A stretch of 64,000 nt of DNA from assembly GCA_041178545.1 (NCBI GenBank), contig JBEGVB010000009.1, positions 50,466 to 114,465 of the forward strand, in the 5' to 3' direction. The notes beneath the pieces were generated by a model that saw only the letters and a list, made by a program, of their open reading frames with translations, was not told where the DNA came from and did no database searches. Below are positions 44,825-51,867 of the stretch, piece after piece. The stretch's first letter is position 1. The number at the start of each line of letters is the position of its first letter. Both the position numbers and the translations under genes were made by a program. The stretch is from JBEATZ01 sp041178545 (GTDB taxonomy: Bacteria > Planctomycetota > UBA1135 > UBA2386).

Positions 44825-47032
44825 ATGTCCAGGATGCGCGCACTTGCCGCACTTCCCGTCCTTGCCCTCCTCGCAGCGTCTGCATTGGCGCCAGCGCTCG
44901 TGGCGCAGGTGCCCCGCGCCGCGATGGCGCCGCTCGAGAAGGCCGCCCAGGACCTCGTGCGCAGCGGCAGGGTTGCCGAGGCGCGCAGCGTCGTCACTGT
45001 GCTCGAGCAGCTGGGTGCCGACGACAAGCTGCTCGCCAAGGTGCGCGCCGCGGTGGGGCAGGCTGCTGCCAAGCCCCCCAAGGTCACCGGTGACGGGGCG
45101 CAGCAGGGTGCTGCGCTGCGCAAGGCGCTCGCAGGGGTCGTGGCGCACCTGGAGAAGAGTCCTCCCGCCGAGCGGCAGCAGACTGCGCGGGCGCTCCTCG
45201 TGCTCGACAGCGAGTTGCCTGCGGCCCATGCGGCGTTGGGGCGCGAGCGCGTCGACGGCCGGTGGGTGGACCCCGTCGAGCGGGCCTGTGCCGCGCGCAG
45301 GGCCGTGGTCCGCCAGCGTGCGGCCGCCGCGCTGGAGCAGGCCTTTGCCGTCGAGTCCCGGGTGGTCGAGCACCCGTTGTTCGTCGCCCTCGGGGTGCCC
45401 AGGGTCACCGAGCTGCAGTGCGGCCCGTTGCGCGTGGTGAGCGAGTGGCCCGAGGCAAAGGCACGTCGCGCGTTCCGCTGGGCGCTGCAGGGGTTCTCCT
45501 TGTCGCGCTGGCTGTGTGGCGACGACCCGGCGGCCCCGCCTCGCGGTGCGAGCTACCTGCACTTCGGCCAGCGCGTGCTCTACCTGCGTGCCGTCGACCA
45601 CCTCGGCGCCACCGGTGTGATCGACGCGGCCGAGGTCGCTGCCGTGCGTCCGCTGCAGGCCTTCAACGTGCCGGACGGCACGCGGTTGCTGCAGGACATG
45701 ACCGAGGCGGCCTTCGCCACGGCCATGCTCCACGACGACGCGCACTACCGCGTGCGCCAGCCCTGGCTGCTGGCAGGCCACGTCGACTGGGTCGGCCGCC
45801 AGCTCTTCGGGTCGCCACTCGGTGTCTACACCTTCGCGGAGCAGGAGGGTGCCTCGCCCGGCACGGTTGCAGGTGGCATCGACGCGGAGCGCGAGGCCAT
45901 GGAGCGTCTTGGCAAGGCCGGGCTCGCAGGTGCGCGGGCGTACCTGAGGTGGCTGTGCGAGCGCCGCGAGGACCCGTCGTGGACGCGCGCATTCGTCGAG
46001 CAGCTGGGCATGATCCCAGCCGACTGCGTGGTGAAGTGCACCTTCGTGCACGAGTACCTGGTGGAGCGCGAGGTCTTCGCCAGGCTGCTCACGGCGCCGC
46101 GCGACCAGGTTGCGTTCCAGGGCGCGGTGGCGGATGCGCTGGGGGAGCCCTGGGATCGGTTCGAGGAGACGTGGCGCAGCTGGATGCTGGGCGGTGCCGC
46201 ACCCGGTGTCGTGCAGCGACTCGGGGGCGCGCAGGTCGACTCCCTCACTGCGGACGAGTCGAAGGGCCTGGAGCACCTCAACCGCATCCGCGAGCGCGCG
46301 CTGTCGGTGCAGCGCTACCGTTCGCCGAAGCCGCCGCCTGTCGCGTTCGAGCGCTCGCTCGCCGACGCGGCGCGACTCCACGCGCGCTACCTGCAGCAGA
46401 ACCGGGACCAACTCGCGGCCTGGCCGGACGCGCACGAGGAGTACGTGGACCGGCCCGGCTTCTCGCCCGAGGGTTCCTTTGCCGGCCTGCACTCGGTGAT
46501 CGCGGGTGCAAACGACTCGGTGGCGGCCATCGACGGCTGGATGGGGACCTTCTACCACCGCCTCCCGCTGGTCGACCCCGGCCTGCTGCGCACCGGTTTC
46601 GCGGTCGACGGCGGCATCGCAGTGCTCGACGCGGGCTCGATCTGCATGCCAACCAACACGCACGCACACATCTCGGTCTGGCCGCCGCCGGACGCGGGGG
46701 ACGTGCCGCTGCGGTTCCACCCCGAACTGCCCAACCCGGTGCCTGGCGAGGACCAGGGCCAGTGGGGGTTCCCGGTCACCTTCCAGCACCACCTGCAGCC
46801 GCCGTACGACCCGGCGGCGGTGGTCATGGAGCTGCACCTCGGCGACCGCAACGGACCCGCGGTGGAGTGCTGGTACTCCTCGCCAGTGGCTCCCACCAAC
46901 CCGGAGCTGTCGCCGGCCGACGCATACTGCCTCATCCCCAAGGCGGCACTGGCCCCGAAGTCCGCGTACACGGTGGTGGTGTCGATGCCGGAGCGCGAGC
47001 CGCTCGTCTGGTCCTTCCGCACCCGCGGCTGA
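44825..47032 (+). CDS. Secreted CAP (SCP/PR-1)-domain protein
   Basis: 735 aa with a signal peptide (RALAALPVLALLAASALAPA). Residues about 480-600 form a CAP domain: HLNRIRERALSVQRYRSP and ADAARLHARYLQQN at the start, HEEYVDRPGF and MGTFYHRLPLVDPGLLRTGF at the conserved centre, where the histidines could bind metal. The central part (about 190-460) has a globular helical region with CTFVHEYLVEREVF, which resembles but does not match a HExxH zinc protease site. A C-terminal beta-rich segment (about 640-735) looks like an Ig-like fold. CAP proteins are secreted and bind lipids, peptides or cell wall; function here unknown. Confidence 0.75.
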   Translation: MSRMRALAALPVLALLAASALAPALVAQVPRAAMAPLEKAAQDLVRSGRVAEARSVVTVLEQLGADDKLLAKVRAAVGQAAAKPPKVTGDGAQQGAALRKALAGVVAHLEKSPPAERQQTARALLVLDSELPAAHAALGRERVDGRWVDPVERACAARRAVVRQRAAAALEQAFAVESRVVEHPLFVALGVPRVTELQCGPLRVVSEWPEAKARRAFRWALQGFSLSRWLCGDDPAAPPRGASYLHFGQRVLYLRAVDHLGATGVIDAAEVAAVRPLQAFNVPDGTRLLQDMTEAAFATAMLHDDAHYRVRQPWLLAGHVDWVGRQLFGSPLGVYTFAEQEGASPGTVAGGIDAEREAMERLGKAGLAGARAYLRWLCERREDPSWTRAFVEQLGMIPADCVVKCTFVHEYLVEREVFARLLTAPRDQVAFQGAVADALGEPWDRFEETWRSWMLGGAAPGVVQRLGGAQVDSLTADESKGLEHLNRIRERALSVQRYRSPKPPPVAFERSLADAARLHARYLQQNRDQLAAWPDAHEEYVDRPGFSPEGSFAGLHSVIAGANDSVAAIDGWMGTFYHRLPLVDPGLLRTGFAVDGGIAVLDAGSICMPTNTHAHISVWPPPDAGDVPLRFHPELPNPVPGEDQGQWGFPVTFQHHLQPPYDPAAVVMELHLGDRNGPAVECWYSSPVAPTNPELSPADAYCLIPKAALAPKSAYTVVVSMPEREPLVWSFRTRG

Positions 47033-47044
47033 ACGCGCTGCGGC

Positions 47045-48028
47045 TCAGGCCTCGCCGGCAGACTCGGCGGGGTTGCCCGCGAAGAGCCAAACCTGGTTCT
47101 TGCCGCGCCGCTTCGCCTCCTGCAGCGCCTTGTTGGCGTTGCGCTTGACGAGTTCCGGCGAGCTCGGCGCGCGGCCGTCGTAGCTGTCGATCCCGATCGA
47201 GACGGTGACCTGCATCGAGTAGCCCTTGGCCTGCACCGTGGTGCCCGAGATGCGCTGGCGGATGCGCATGGCGGTCTGGACCGCCTCTGCAGGGCTGGTC
47301 TGAGGCAGCAGCACGCAGAACTCGTCGCCGCCACAACGGGCGGGGTAGTCGGTCTCGCGCACCGTCTCGCGCAACAGGGTGCCGACGTGCTTGAGCACCT
47401 CGTCGCCGAACGCGTACTCGGTGGTGTCGTTGACGCCCTTGAAGTTGTCCACGTCCACCAGCAGCAGCGAGAGCGTGTTGTGGTGGCGCTGTGCGCGCTT
47501 GAACTCCATGGTGAAGACGCGGCCGAAGTACAGCTCGCTCATCAGGCCGGTCTTGAAGTCCATGCTGACCTGTCCCTCGAGGCGCTGGGTGCGCGCCTGC
47601 AGGTCTCGCAGCCGGCGCCGGTGCTGCACGGCCAGCTCGATGCGTTGCACGGCCTCTGCCGGGTCCCAGGGCTGGAACAGGAAGTCGCGCAGCACCAGCC
47701 GGGCCGAGGTGGCGACCTTGAGGCTGCGCGGTCCGTCCAGCAGGAAGATCACCGGGACCGGGTCGTTCGGCTGCTGGAGGGCCTCCAGCTGCTCGATCTC
47801 GAGGCCGCCCGCCACCAGGGCAAGCGGGGACAACAGCACGACCTCGGGGCGCGACCGCTGCAGCAGGCGCAGGCTCGCGGCCAGGCTGGTGGACTGCTGC
47901 ACCTGGAAACCGCCCCGCAGGAGGGCGGCCTCCAGCCCCGAGAGGTCGGCCCCGGAGTGGTTCAGCACGGCCACGAGGGGGCACGCACTGGCCAGCTGGG
48001 TCTCCATGGGGGGCAGGGTCTCGGTCAC
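47045..48028 (-). CDS. Diguanylate cyclase (GGDEF) with degenerate receiver-like N-terminus
   Basis: 327 aa. The GGDEF domain (about residues 160-310) is intact: DFKTGLMSELYFGRVFTMEF, LLLVDVDNFKGVND, GDEVLKHVG, and the active site RCGGDEFCVLLP. The inhibitory site RETD sits exactly five residues before GGDEF (RxxD-x5), so product inhibition by c-di-GMP is expected. Residues 10-100 have the alpha/beta pattern of a receiver domain (VVLLSPLALVAGG), but the phospho-acceptor Asp is replaced by Ser, so it is probably not phosphorylated. The GTG at 48028 is chosen; ATG at 48007 is an alternative. Makes c-di-GMP, controlling attachment or motility. Confidence 0.88.
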   Translation of the reverse strand: MTETLPPMETQLASACPLVAVLNHSGADLSGLEAALLRGGFQVQQSTSLAASLRLLQRSRPEVVLLSPLALVAGGLEIEQLEALQQPNDPVPVIFLLDGPRSLKVATSARLVLRDFLFQPWDPAEAVQRIELAVQHRRRLRDLQARTQRLEGQVSMDFKTGLMSELYFGRVFTMEFKRAQRHHNTLSLLLVDVDNFKGVNDTTEYAFGDEVLKHVGTLLRETVRETDYPARCGGDEFCVLLPQTSPAEAVQTAMRIRQRISGTTVQAKGYSMQVTVSIGIDSYDGRAPSSPELVKRNANKALQEAKRRGKNQVWLFAGNPAESAGEA

Positions 48029-48183
48029 GGGGCCATCATGCGGTCCGGCCGTACCTTTGGTAAGACCCCGTTCGCCGCCTGCGCCACCGCGCGCGCACCC
48101 GGTCGGCCGCATGGGTGGACGACCACCGTGCGACCGGCCGGGGAGGCAAGCGGCGGAGGTCCGCGGCCGGCCCGAACTTGCGC

Positions 48184-48211
48184 TTGACCTTGTCGGGTGC
48201 CTCCGTAGACT
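48184..48211 (+). promoter_or_regulatory. Sigma70-type promoter for rpsB
   Basis: TTGACC-N16-TAGACT upstream of the ribosomal operon, with a leader of about 50 nt before the GTG. The best -35/-10 pair seen in the window. Confidence 0.65.
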
Positions 48212-48267
48212 CCTCGCCCCTTCTAGTCCGTGTTCAGCCCCGATTCGTTTCAGGAGTCACCCCTCAA

Positions 48268-49233
48268 GTGCCGCTCGTTACCGCCCAAGAGTTGATCGAC
48301 GCAGGCGTCCACTACGGCCACCAGGCCAGCCGGTGGAACCCCAAGATGAAGCCGTTCATCCACGGCACGCGTCACAAGATCCACATCATCAACCTTGAGG
48401 AGACGATTCGCGGCCTCTACCGCGCAACGCACTTCCTCCGTCACCTCGCTGCCACCGGGGCACAGATCATGTTCCTCGGCACCAAGCGGCAGATCCGTCC
48501 GGTCGTGGAGACCGAGGCGAAGCGCTGCGGCATGCCGTCGGTGACCGAGCGCTGGATCGGCGGCACCCTGAGCAACTTCGCCACGGTGCGCGAGCGCCTC
48601 ACGCGCCTCATCGAGCTGGAGACCATGGAGACCCAGGGCGTGCTGGAGAAGCACAAGAAGAAGGCCCAGTCCACCATGCGCCGCGAGATGAAGAAGATCC
48701 GCCGCAACCTCGAGGGCGTGCGCGAGCTGAACGGCCTGCCGGGCGCCATCATCGTGGTGGACCCGCGCCGTGAGGACAACGCCGTGCGCGAGGCGGCCCG
48801 CATGAACGTGCCGGTGATCTGCATCCTCGACACCGACTGCGACCCTGACTTCGCCGACATCGTGATCCCTGCCAACGACGACGCCATGAGCTCGGTGCAG
48901 ATCATCATGACGCGCCTCACCGACGCCATCGTCGAGGGCCGCAAGCTCTGCGACGAGTCGACGCTTCGCGACGCCCAGCGCGCCGCCTCGGACGACCCCC
49001 GCGCCCGCGCGGCCACGGGCCGTCGCGAGGGTGGTGACCGTCCGCAGCGCGGCGGTCGCGACGGCGGCGACCGCGGTGGTCGCGGTCAGGGCGGCGGCTC
49101 GCGCACCGGTGGACGGTTCGCGGCCCGCAGCGGTGGCCCCGGCCAGCCCGCCGGTGGTGCCCACGCCACCTCCGTGTCGATCGGCACTCCCGAGTCGCTC
49201 GGCGGCCCTGGGGCCCCGGCCGCGGACGCCTGA
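48268..49233 (+). CDS. rpsB: 30S ribosomal protein S2 with Arg/Gly-rich C-terminal extension
   Basis: 321 aa versus the usual 230-260. The core is clear: LIDAGVHYGHQASRWNPKMK, TRHKIHIINLEETIRGLY, TERWIGGTLSNFATVRERL, GAIIVVDPRREDNAVREAAR, ADIVIPANDDAMSSVQIIM. From about residue 250 there is an extra ~70-residue tail of low complexity, with RGG-like runs (GGDRPQRGGRDGGDRGGRGQ) and ending in an Ala/Gly/Pro tail. The GTG start at 48268 gives the family N-terminus; AGGAG lies 11 nt upstream. First gene of rpsB-tsf-pyrH-frr; a hairpin terminator follows it. Confidence 0.97.
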   Translation: MPLVTAQELIDAGVHYGHQASRWNPKMKPFIHGTRHKIHIINLEETIRGLYRATHFLRHLAATGAQIMFLGTKRQIRPVVETEAKRCGMPSVTERWIGGTLSNFATVRERLTRLIELETMETQGVLEKHKKKAQSTMRREMKKIRRNLEGVRELNGLPGAIIVVDPRREDNAVREAARMNVPVICILDTDCDPDFADIVIPANDDAMSSVQIIMTRLTDAIVEGRKLCDESTLRDAQRAASDDPRARAATGRREGGDRPQRGGRDGGDRGGRGQGGGSRTGGRFAARSGGPGQPAGGAHATSVSIGTPESLGGPGAPAADA

Positions 49234-49292
49234 CCTCTCCCCTCCCGGTGGTGGCTCCCCGGAGCGCACCGCCGGATCGAACCGACTCATGC

Positions 49293-49315
49293 AAGCGGCC
49301 TGAAGGGCCGCTTTT
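49293..49315 (+). terminator. Intrinsic terminator/attenuator between rpsB and tsf
   Basis: Stem AAGCGGCC with loop TGAAG and GGCCGCTT, running into TTTT. It would lower tsf expression relative to rpsB; an rpsB-tsf intergenic terminator is known in E. coli. Confidence 0.75.
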
Positions 49316-49335
49316 CGTATCCACGAGCAACGACC

Positions 49336-49938
49336 ATGACTGAAATCGACGCAAAGACCGTGATGAGGCTGCGCGAGATGACCGGCGCGCCGATGATGGA
49401 CTGCAAGCAGGCCCTGAAGGAGAACGGCTGCGACTTCGACAAGGCGAAGGACTGGCTGCGCAAGAAGGGCAAGCAGGTTGCCGACAAGGCCGCCAGCCGC
49501 GAGGTCAAGGAAGGCAAGCTGTTCAGCTACGTCCACCACAACGGCAAGCTCGCCGTGCTGGTGGAGATCGTCTGCGAGACGGACTTCGTCGCCATGAACG
49601 CGGCGTTCCAGGAGTTCGGACGCGGCGTCTGCATGACCGTGGCCGCCTACAACCCGCTGTTCCTGAACCGCGACAACGTGGACCAGGCCGCAGTCGACAA
49701 GGAGCGCGCCTTCGTGGTGGAGCAGACCATGACCACCATGGCCGGCAAGCCCCAGAGCGTGATCGACAAGGCCGTCGAGGGCCGCATGGACAAGTACTTC
49801 AGCGAGAAGTGCCTGGTCGAGAAGCCCTACGTCCTCGACGACAGCAAGTCCGTCGAGCAGACGCGTGCGGAACTGGTCGGCAAGATCGGCGAGAACATCC
49901 AGATCCGGCGCTTCCTGCGCTGGGAGCTGGGTGGCTGA
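49336..49938 (+). CDS. tsf: Translation elongation factor Ts
   Basis: 200 aa, the short form of EF-Ts (as in Thermus), nucleotide-exchange factor for EF-Tu. The conserved start TVMRLREMTGAPMMDCKQAL is followed by LFSYVHHNGKLAVLVEIVCE and TDFVA, characteristic of the family, and the C-terminal part ends with GENIQIRRFLRWELG. Lies in the conserved order rpsB-tsf-pyrH-frr; a terminator precedes it, so its transcription may need partial readthrough or its own promoter. Confidence 0.97.
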   Translation: MTEIDAKTVMRLREMTGAPMMDCKQALKENGCDFDKAKDWLRKKGKQVADKAASREVKEGKLFSYVHHNGKLAVLVEIVCETDFVAMNAAFQEFGRGVCMTVAAYNPLFLNRDNVDQAAVDKERAFVVEQTMTTMAGKPQSVIDKAVEGRMDKYFSEKCLVEKPYVLDDSKSVEQTRAELVGKIGENIQIRRFLRWELGG

Positions 49939-49952
49939 GCTGGAGCGCCAAC

Positions 49953-50675
49953 GTGCCCGTCCCGCAGCGCATCGAGCGGATCCTGCTCAAGATCAGCGGT
50001 GAGAGCCTTGGCCGCAGCGGCAGTGGCGTCGACCCCGAGGTCGTCGCCCAGGTCGCCGAGCAGATTGCACAGGTACAGCGTGTGGGCGTGGAGGTCGCCG
50101 TCGTCGTCGGCGGCGGCAACCTGCTGCGCGGTGCGGAGTTCGCGAAGCTCGGCACCAACCGCGCGACGGCTGACCACATGGGCATGCTCGCGACGGCCAT
50201 CAACACGCTCGCGCTGCAGGACGCGCTGGAGCGCGCCGGGGTCGCCACCCGCGCCGCGTCCGCGATCGAGATGAAGACGCTGATGGAGCCCTACATCCGT
50301 CGGCGCCTCATCCGCCACCTCGAGAAGGGGCGCATCGTGATCCTCGCCGGTGGCACCGGCAACCCGTACTTCACCACCGACACCGCTGCGGCGCTGCGCG
50401 CCACCGAGCTGGGTGTCGACGCGATCTTCAAGGCCACCAAGGTCGACGGCGTCTACGACTCCGACCCGCGCAAGAACCCTGCGGCGAAGCGCTTCGACAC
50501 CCTCAGCTACAAGGAGGCCCTCGACCGCAACCTGCAGGTGATGGACCGCACGGCGTTCACGCTGTGCATGGAGAACGACATGCCGATCATGGTGTTCGAC
50601 ATGTTCGTCCCCGGCAACCTTGCGCGCGCCGCGCGCGGTGAGCCGATCGGCACCTGGGTCACCGCCGAGGGCTGA
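49953..50675 (+). CDS. pyrH: UMP kinase
   Basis: 240 aa. Bacterial hexameric UMP kinase of the amino acid kinase fold, phosphorylating UMP to UDP. Motifs: RILLKISGESLG, VGVEVAVVVGGGNLLRG, TADHMGMLATAINTLALQDAL, GRIVILAGGTGNPYFTTDTA, FKATKVDGVYDSDPRKNP. GTG start at 49953, 14 nt after tsf, with GGAG upstream. Located in the translation cluster before frr, as in most bacteria. Confidence 0.97.
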   Translation: MPVPQRIERILLKISGESLGRSGSGVDPEVVAQVAEQIAQVQRVGVEVAVVVGGGNLLRGAEFAKLGTNRATADHMGMLATAINTLALQDALERAGVATRAASAIEMKTLMEPYIRRRLIRHLEKGRIVILAGGTGNPYFTTDTAAALRATELGVDAIFKATKVDGVYDSDPRKNPAAKRFDTLSYKEALDRNLQVMDRTAFTLCMENDMPIMVFDMFVPGNLARAARGEPIGTWVTAEG

Positions 50676-50756
50676 TCCCGCGCTCACCCGCGGACGTCTC
50701 CGTTCCGTTGCGGTGCTGCAGCGGCTACCATCGCGGACGTCACCCAAGGAGCGCGC

Positions 50757-51326
50757 ATGGACCCAGCCAAGAAGATCGTCGACGAGTTGCACCAGAAGAT
50801 CGAGAAGTCGACCCACCACCTGAAGGACCACCTTGCAGGTATCCGCACCGGGCGCGCCTCGCCCTCGCTCATCGACACCGTGCGGGTCGAGTACTACGGC
50901 ACCATGACGCCGCTGGGCCAGATGGCACACATCTCGGTGCCCGAGGCACGCCAGCTGATGGTGACCCCGTTCGACAAGAACCCGCAACTGCTCAAGGAGA
51001 TCGAGAAGTCGGTGCTCAAGGCGGACATCGGTTGCTCGCCGCAGTCGGACGGCAAGGTGCTGCGCCTGATGCTGCCGCCGCTCTCCGGCGAGCAGCGCAC
51101 GCGACTTGCCGCCAAGGTCAAGGACATCACGGAGCAGGCCCGTGTCGCACTGCGCAACGAGCGCCGCGACGCCAAGAAGCACGCGGACCAGGCCAAGAAG
51201 GATGGCCAGCTCTCCGAGGACGCGTGCAAGAAGCTGCACGAGAAGATCGACGCCGAGATCAAGGCCGGCGAGTCGAGGCTCGACGAGGTGCTGAAGCACA
51301 AGACCAAGGAGATCCTCGAGGAATGA
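50757..51326 (+). CDS. frr: Ribosome recycling factor
   Basis: 189 aa, the usual length. Splits post-termination ribosomes together with EF-G. Conserved: HLKDHLAGIRTGRASPSLID, VEYYGTMTPLGQMAHISVPE, ITEQARVALRNERRDAKKHA and LHEKIDAEIKAGESRLDEVL. The ATG has a good Shine-Dalgarno (AAGGAG, 6 nt upstream), contrasting with many genes in the window that have none. An 81-nt gap after pyrH holds TACCAT at 50727-50732, a possible internal promoter. Confidence 0.97.
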   Translation: MDPAKKIVDELHQKIEKSTHHLKDHLAGIRTGRASPSLIDTVRVEYYGTMTPLGQMAHISVPEARQLMVTPFDKNPQLLKEIEKSVLKADIGCSPQSDGKVLRLMLPPLSGEQRTRLAAKVKDITEQARVALRNERRDAKKHADQAKKDGQLSEDACKKLHEKIDAEIKAGESRLDEVLKHKTKEILEE

Positions 51327-51358
51327 CCGGCCGCGCGGCCGCCCTTGGCCCCGCGGAA

Positions 51359-51383
51359 GGCGGGCAGGCCTCTTGCGCCCGCC
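51359..51383 (+). terminator. Possible hairpin after frr
   Basis: GGCGGGC-N11-GCCCGCC stem 32 nt downstream of frr; no T-tract. Only a weak terminator candidate. Confidence 0.3.
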
Positions 51384-51483
51384 CGGTCCGGGGGCCTGCT
51401 TCGCGCGGGTGGCCCTTGTTTCGCACCGTGGGCCGCCCATGATGTCCGCCCCGATCCCGCCGCTCTCCGCGGCCACCCCGTTC

Positions 51484-51559
51484 GGGGGCGTAGCTCAGCC
51501 GGTAGAGCAGCGGCCTTTTAAGCCGTAGGTCGCAGGTTCGATCCCTGCCGCCCTCACCA
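51484..51559 (+). tRNA. tRNA-Lys (UUU)
   Basis: 76-nt cloverleaf: acceptor GGGGGCG/CGCCCTC (one G-T pair), D-arm GCTC...GAGC, anticodon stem GCGGC/GCCGT around loop CTTTTAA with anticodon TTT at 51517-51519, T-arm GCAGG-TTCGATC-CCTGC, discriminator A and an encoded CCA. Lies between frr and a Trm112-like gene. Confidence 0.95.
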
Positions 51560-51565
51560 CATCCC

Positions 51566-51814
51566 ATGCAACTCGATCCCGCTCTCCTGGCCCGTCTCGT
51601 CTGCCCCAGCAGCAAGCGGCCCCTCCGCGAAGCGACCCCGGCCGAGCTTGCCGCGGTCAACGCGAGGGTTGCCTCGGGCTCGGCCCGCACGCGCGGCGGC
51701 GAAGTGGTCCAGTCTCCCTTGCCATCGGCACTTGTGGTCGAGGGCGGGGAGTGGCTCTACCCGGTCCGGGAGGGGATCCCGATCCTTCTGACTCCAGAGG
51801 CGATTGCGCTGTAG
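51566..51814 (+). CDS. Trm112-like / UPF0434 (YcaR) small protein
   Basis: 82 aa. Matches the Trm112/YcaR family: LLARLVCPSSKRPLR at the start, then GGEWLYPVREGIPILL near the end ('YPVRDGIPVML' signature). Family members bind zinc or serve as partners of methyltransferases; here only one Cys remains (LVCPSS), so zinc binding may be lost. Starts 6 nt after the tRNA-Lys CCA end, so it is probably read from the same promoter. Confidence 0.85.
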   Translation: MQLDPALLARLVCPSSKRPLREATPAELAAVNARVASGSARTRGGEVVQSPLPSALVVEGGEWLYPVREGIPILLTPEAIAL

Positions 51815-51867
51815 ACGAAGGGTGCGATGCCCACCTCCCCGGGGTAATCTTCCGGCTCTCAAACTCC

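Noticed and set aside
46020..46080. A zinc-metallopeptidase active site in the CAP protein (FVHEYLVERE)
   Set aside because: The spacing is HExxxE, not HExxH, and no third ligand pattern was found.
48212..48267. A ribosomal-protein leader riboswitch or S2-binding structure upstream of rpsB
   Set aside because: The leader is only about 50 nt long and no convincing stem could be drawn.
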